A DNA stretch of 64,000 nt from an uncultured Desulfobacter sp. (GTDB taxonomy: Bacteria; Desulfobacterota; Desulfobacteria; Desulfobacterales; Desulfobacteraceae): the NCBI RefSeq assembly GCF_963666145.1, contig NZ_OY762614.1, forward strand, positions 2,652,001-2,716,000. Reading direction: 5' to 3'. A model generated the notes under the pieces. The model searched no databases, had not been told where the DNA came from, and saw only the letters and a list, made by a program, of their open reading frames with translations. Below, in pieces: positions 62,561-64,000 of the stretch (within the stretch, counting starts at the first letter, position 1; each line of letters opens with the position of its first letter). A program made the position numbers and the translations under genes.

Positions 62561-63781
62561 ATGGACGAGACAAAATTCATGTATAAAGGCAGCCGCAGAT
62601 ACTATATGGCCAACCTGGCGCTTTTTCTGGCCGGATTTGTCACCTTTGCCAGCCTCTATGACTTTCAGCCGCTGTTTCCCAATCTGGTCCAGGCATACGG
62701 TATCACCCCGGCCATGGCCAGTCTTTCGCTTTCCGTTGCCACCTTCTCGTTGGCCTTTACCCTGCCGTTTTCAGGTTCTCTGTCCGATGCGGTGGGACGG
62801 CGGCCATTGATCATTATTGCCTCAGTTCTGGCGCCGGTGCTGGCCTTTGTAGCTGCGGTCCACCATGCGTTTTCAGGTATGCTTTTGCTGCGTCTGGGCC
62901 AGGGCATCATCCTGGCCGGTGTGCCTGCGGTGGCCATGGCCTATCTGAACGAAGAGACCGAGCCCAAGGCCCTGGGTGCCGCCATGGGGCTTTATATTGC
63001 GGGCAACGGCATGGGGGGTATGTCCGGCCGAATTCTGACCGCCTGGTTTACGGATCTGATGGGATGGCGGTGGGCACTGGTAGCCATATCATTGCTTTGT
63101 TTTGTGTGTGGTCTGATGGTCTGGGTCTGCCTGCCGGCTTCGCAGAATTTCTCCGGCAAACCCTTTAAGCCCAAGGCGCTGCTGGTCTCCATGGCGGATC
63201 ATCTAAAAAATCCCGGACTGCGAAGATTGTATCTGATCGCCTTTTGCTGCATGGGGGGTTTTGTCACCCTGTACAATTACGTGACCTTTCGGCTGCTGGG
63301 TCGGGATTTTGGCCTGAGCCACACCCAGGTGGGTTTTATTTTTCTGGCCTATGCCTTTGGATCGGTCAGCTCCACGGTGATGGGCAACCTGGTAAATACC
63401 TACGGACGGCGGCGGATTCTATGCTCGGCACTTGGGATTATGACCGCAGGACTTGTGCTGACGGTCTGCGCGTCCTTATGGATGGTGATCGCGGGGATTG
63501 TGCTCTTTACCATCGGGTTTTTCGGGGCACATTCCGTGGCTTCGGCCTGGGTGGGACGGCTTGCCGCCCATTCCCATGCCCAGGCCTCATCGTTGTATCT
63601 GTTTTTCTATTATCTGGGATCAAGCATCTCGGGCACCATCGGCGGCACCATTTATCATGAATGGGCCTGGCCGGGGGTAGTGGCACTGATCCTGGTTCTT
63701 TTATGCATCGCTTTTGTTATCTGCCTGGGGATTCAATCTGTATCGACCCGCCAAGAGCCGCTTTCCCCACTTGTTCCCTAA
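62561..63781 (+). CDS. MFS transporter (YnfM-like)
   Basis: 406 aa with about 12 hydrophobic segments. The first loop carries the MFS motif SGSLSDAVGRRPLIIIA. It resembles YnfM-type drug/metabolite exporters, but the substrate is not decidable. GGGAGG lies 8 nt before the ATG. It forms a divergent pair with the LysR gene, which is the likely regulator. Confidence 0.92.
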   Translation: MDETKFMYKGSRRYYMANLALFLAGFVTFASLYDFQPLFPNLVQAYGITPAMASLSLSVATFSLAFTLPFSGSLSDAVGRRPLIIIASVLAPVLAFVAAVHHAFSGMLLLRLGQGIILAGVPAVAMAYLNEETEPKALGAAMGLYIAGNGMGGMSGRILTAWFTDLMGWRWALVAISLLCFVCGLMVWVCLPASQNFSGKPFKPKALLVSMADHLKNPGLRRLYLIAFCCMGGFVTLYNYVTFRLLGRDFGLSHTQVGFIFLAYAFGSVSSTVMGNLVNTYGRRRILCSALGIMTAGLVLTVCASLWMVIAGIVLFTIGFFGAHSVASAWVGRLAAHSHAQASSLYLFFYYLGSSISGTIGGTIYHEWAWPGVVALILVLLCIAFVICLGIQSVSTRQEPLSPLVP

Positions 63782-63787
63782 CCTGAC

Positions 63788-63826
63788 CGGCCCATTTTGG
63801 TGAAAATCAATCAAAAAAATGGGCCT
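63788..63826 (+). terminator. Probable terminator after the MFS gene
   Basis: GGCCCATTTT pairs with AAAATGGGCC around a loop of about 17 nt, 7 nt after the MFS stop. No long U-tract. Confidence 0.6.
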
Positions 63827-63880
63827 ATGGATTATCCTAATCTGCCCCATTTGTCGCGAAAAGATCGTAATTAAATTGCG

Positions 63881-63910
63881 TTGACATGAACAAACTTAGT
63901 ACGATATCTT
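63881..63910 (+). promoter_or_regulatory. Putative promoter for a gene beyond the window
   Basis: TTGACA at 63881-63886, an 18-nt spacer and TATCTT at 63905-63910. No start codon with a ribosome-binding site follows before base 64000, so the gene lies outside. Confidence 0.45.
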
Positions 63911-64000
63911 AAAGTCAATCACAGCGTTATCATCGCTTATTAATCAAAATTTAATTTTACAAAACAACGAAAATTGGATCACCCCTATAGTCCTAAGATT

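Noticed and set aside
1..64000. CRISPR arrays, rRNA, tRNA and prophage genes
   Set aside because: None seen when reading the spacers by eye; a tRNAscan or CRISPR-finder run would settle it.

Overview
The window looks like chromosomal DNA of a strictly anaerobic, Gram-negative sulfate-reducer-type bacterium, most likely of the Desulfobacterales. This is inferred from gene content and style: an oxygen-sensitive class III ribonucleotide reductase, a flavodoxin/ferredoxin fusion, a TIGR03960-type radical SAM protein next to RNase G, many HDOD and two-component proteins, and dispersed palindromic extragenic repeats. No rRNA, tRNA or CRISPR array was found by eye.

Layout. 1-6.9 kb: htpG (cut by the window edge), a Nudix hydrolase, a small membrane protein, the NrdR-box-controlled nrdD-nrdG pair and a ferredoxin fusion. 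7-11.3 kb: dnaN-gyrB (overlapping by 4 nt, without dnaA or recF) and ssb, with a 130-bp palindromic repeat between gyrB and ssb. 11.3-16.9 kb: a secreted DNase I-like protein, a broken GntR regulator, cheD overlapping an HDOD gene, a eukaryote-like HisH-HisF fusion and a DJ-1/PfpI protein. 16.9-23.8 kb: an accessory island with a Septu-like ATPase/HNH pair, AT-rich orphan genes, an IS1634-like element and a second IS with perfect ends, an 8-bp target duplication and a probable -1 frameshift, sitting inside a small membrane-protein gene. 23.9-36.9 kb: asnS, the radical SAM protein, rng, the rpmH-rnpA-yidD-yidC-jag-mnmE cluster, then YkgJ-type, PrmA-like and secreted nuclease genes. 36.9-46.5 kb: a diguanylate cyclase, a hybrid kinase, panC, mobB, a zinc-ribbon protein, rapA and a DUF2914 protein. 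46.6-61.6 kb: an AIPR abortive-infection protein, an amidohydrolase overlapping an HDOD/kinase, an aminotransferase, the divergent pncB/pncA pair and a type I restriction-modification operon (hsdR, hsdM, a frameshifted DUF1016 nuclease, hsdS). 61.6-64 kb: a divergent LysR/MFS pair.

How the parts work together. nrdDG supplies dNTPs anaerobically, and dnaN, gyrB and ssb are replication genes. yidD, yidC and jag handle membrane-protein insertion and its control, while rnpA, rng and mnmE process or modify RNA. pncA and pncB are consecutive steps of NAD salvage. Three separate anti-phage modules (Septu-like, AIPR, type I R-M) lie within about 45 kb. A two-hairpin repeat of about 80 bp sits directly behind the stop codons of AIPR, pncA and hsdR, with a shorter relative upstream of pncA. 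It is the least explained structure in the window. I found no clearly new multi-gene system; the best leads are this repeat family, the palindrome plus G10 tract inside nrdG, and the orphan genes around the Septu-like pair.
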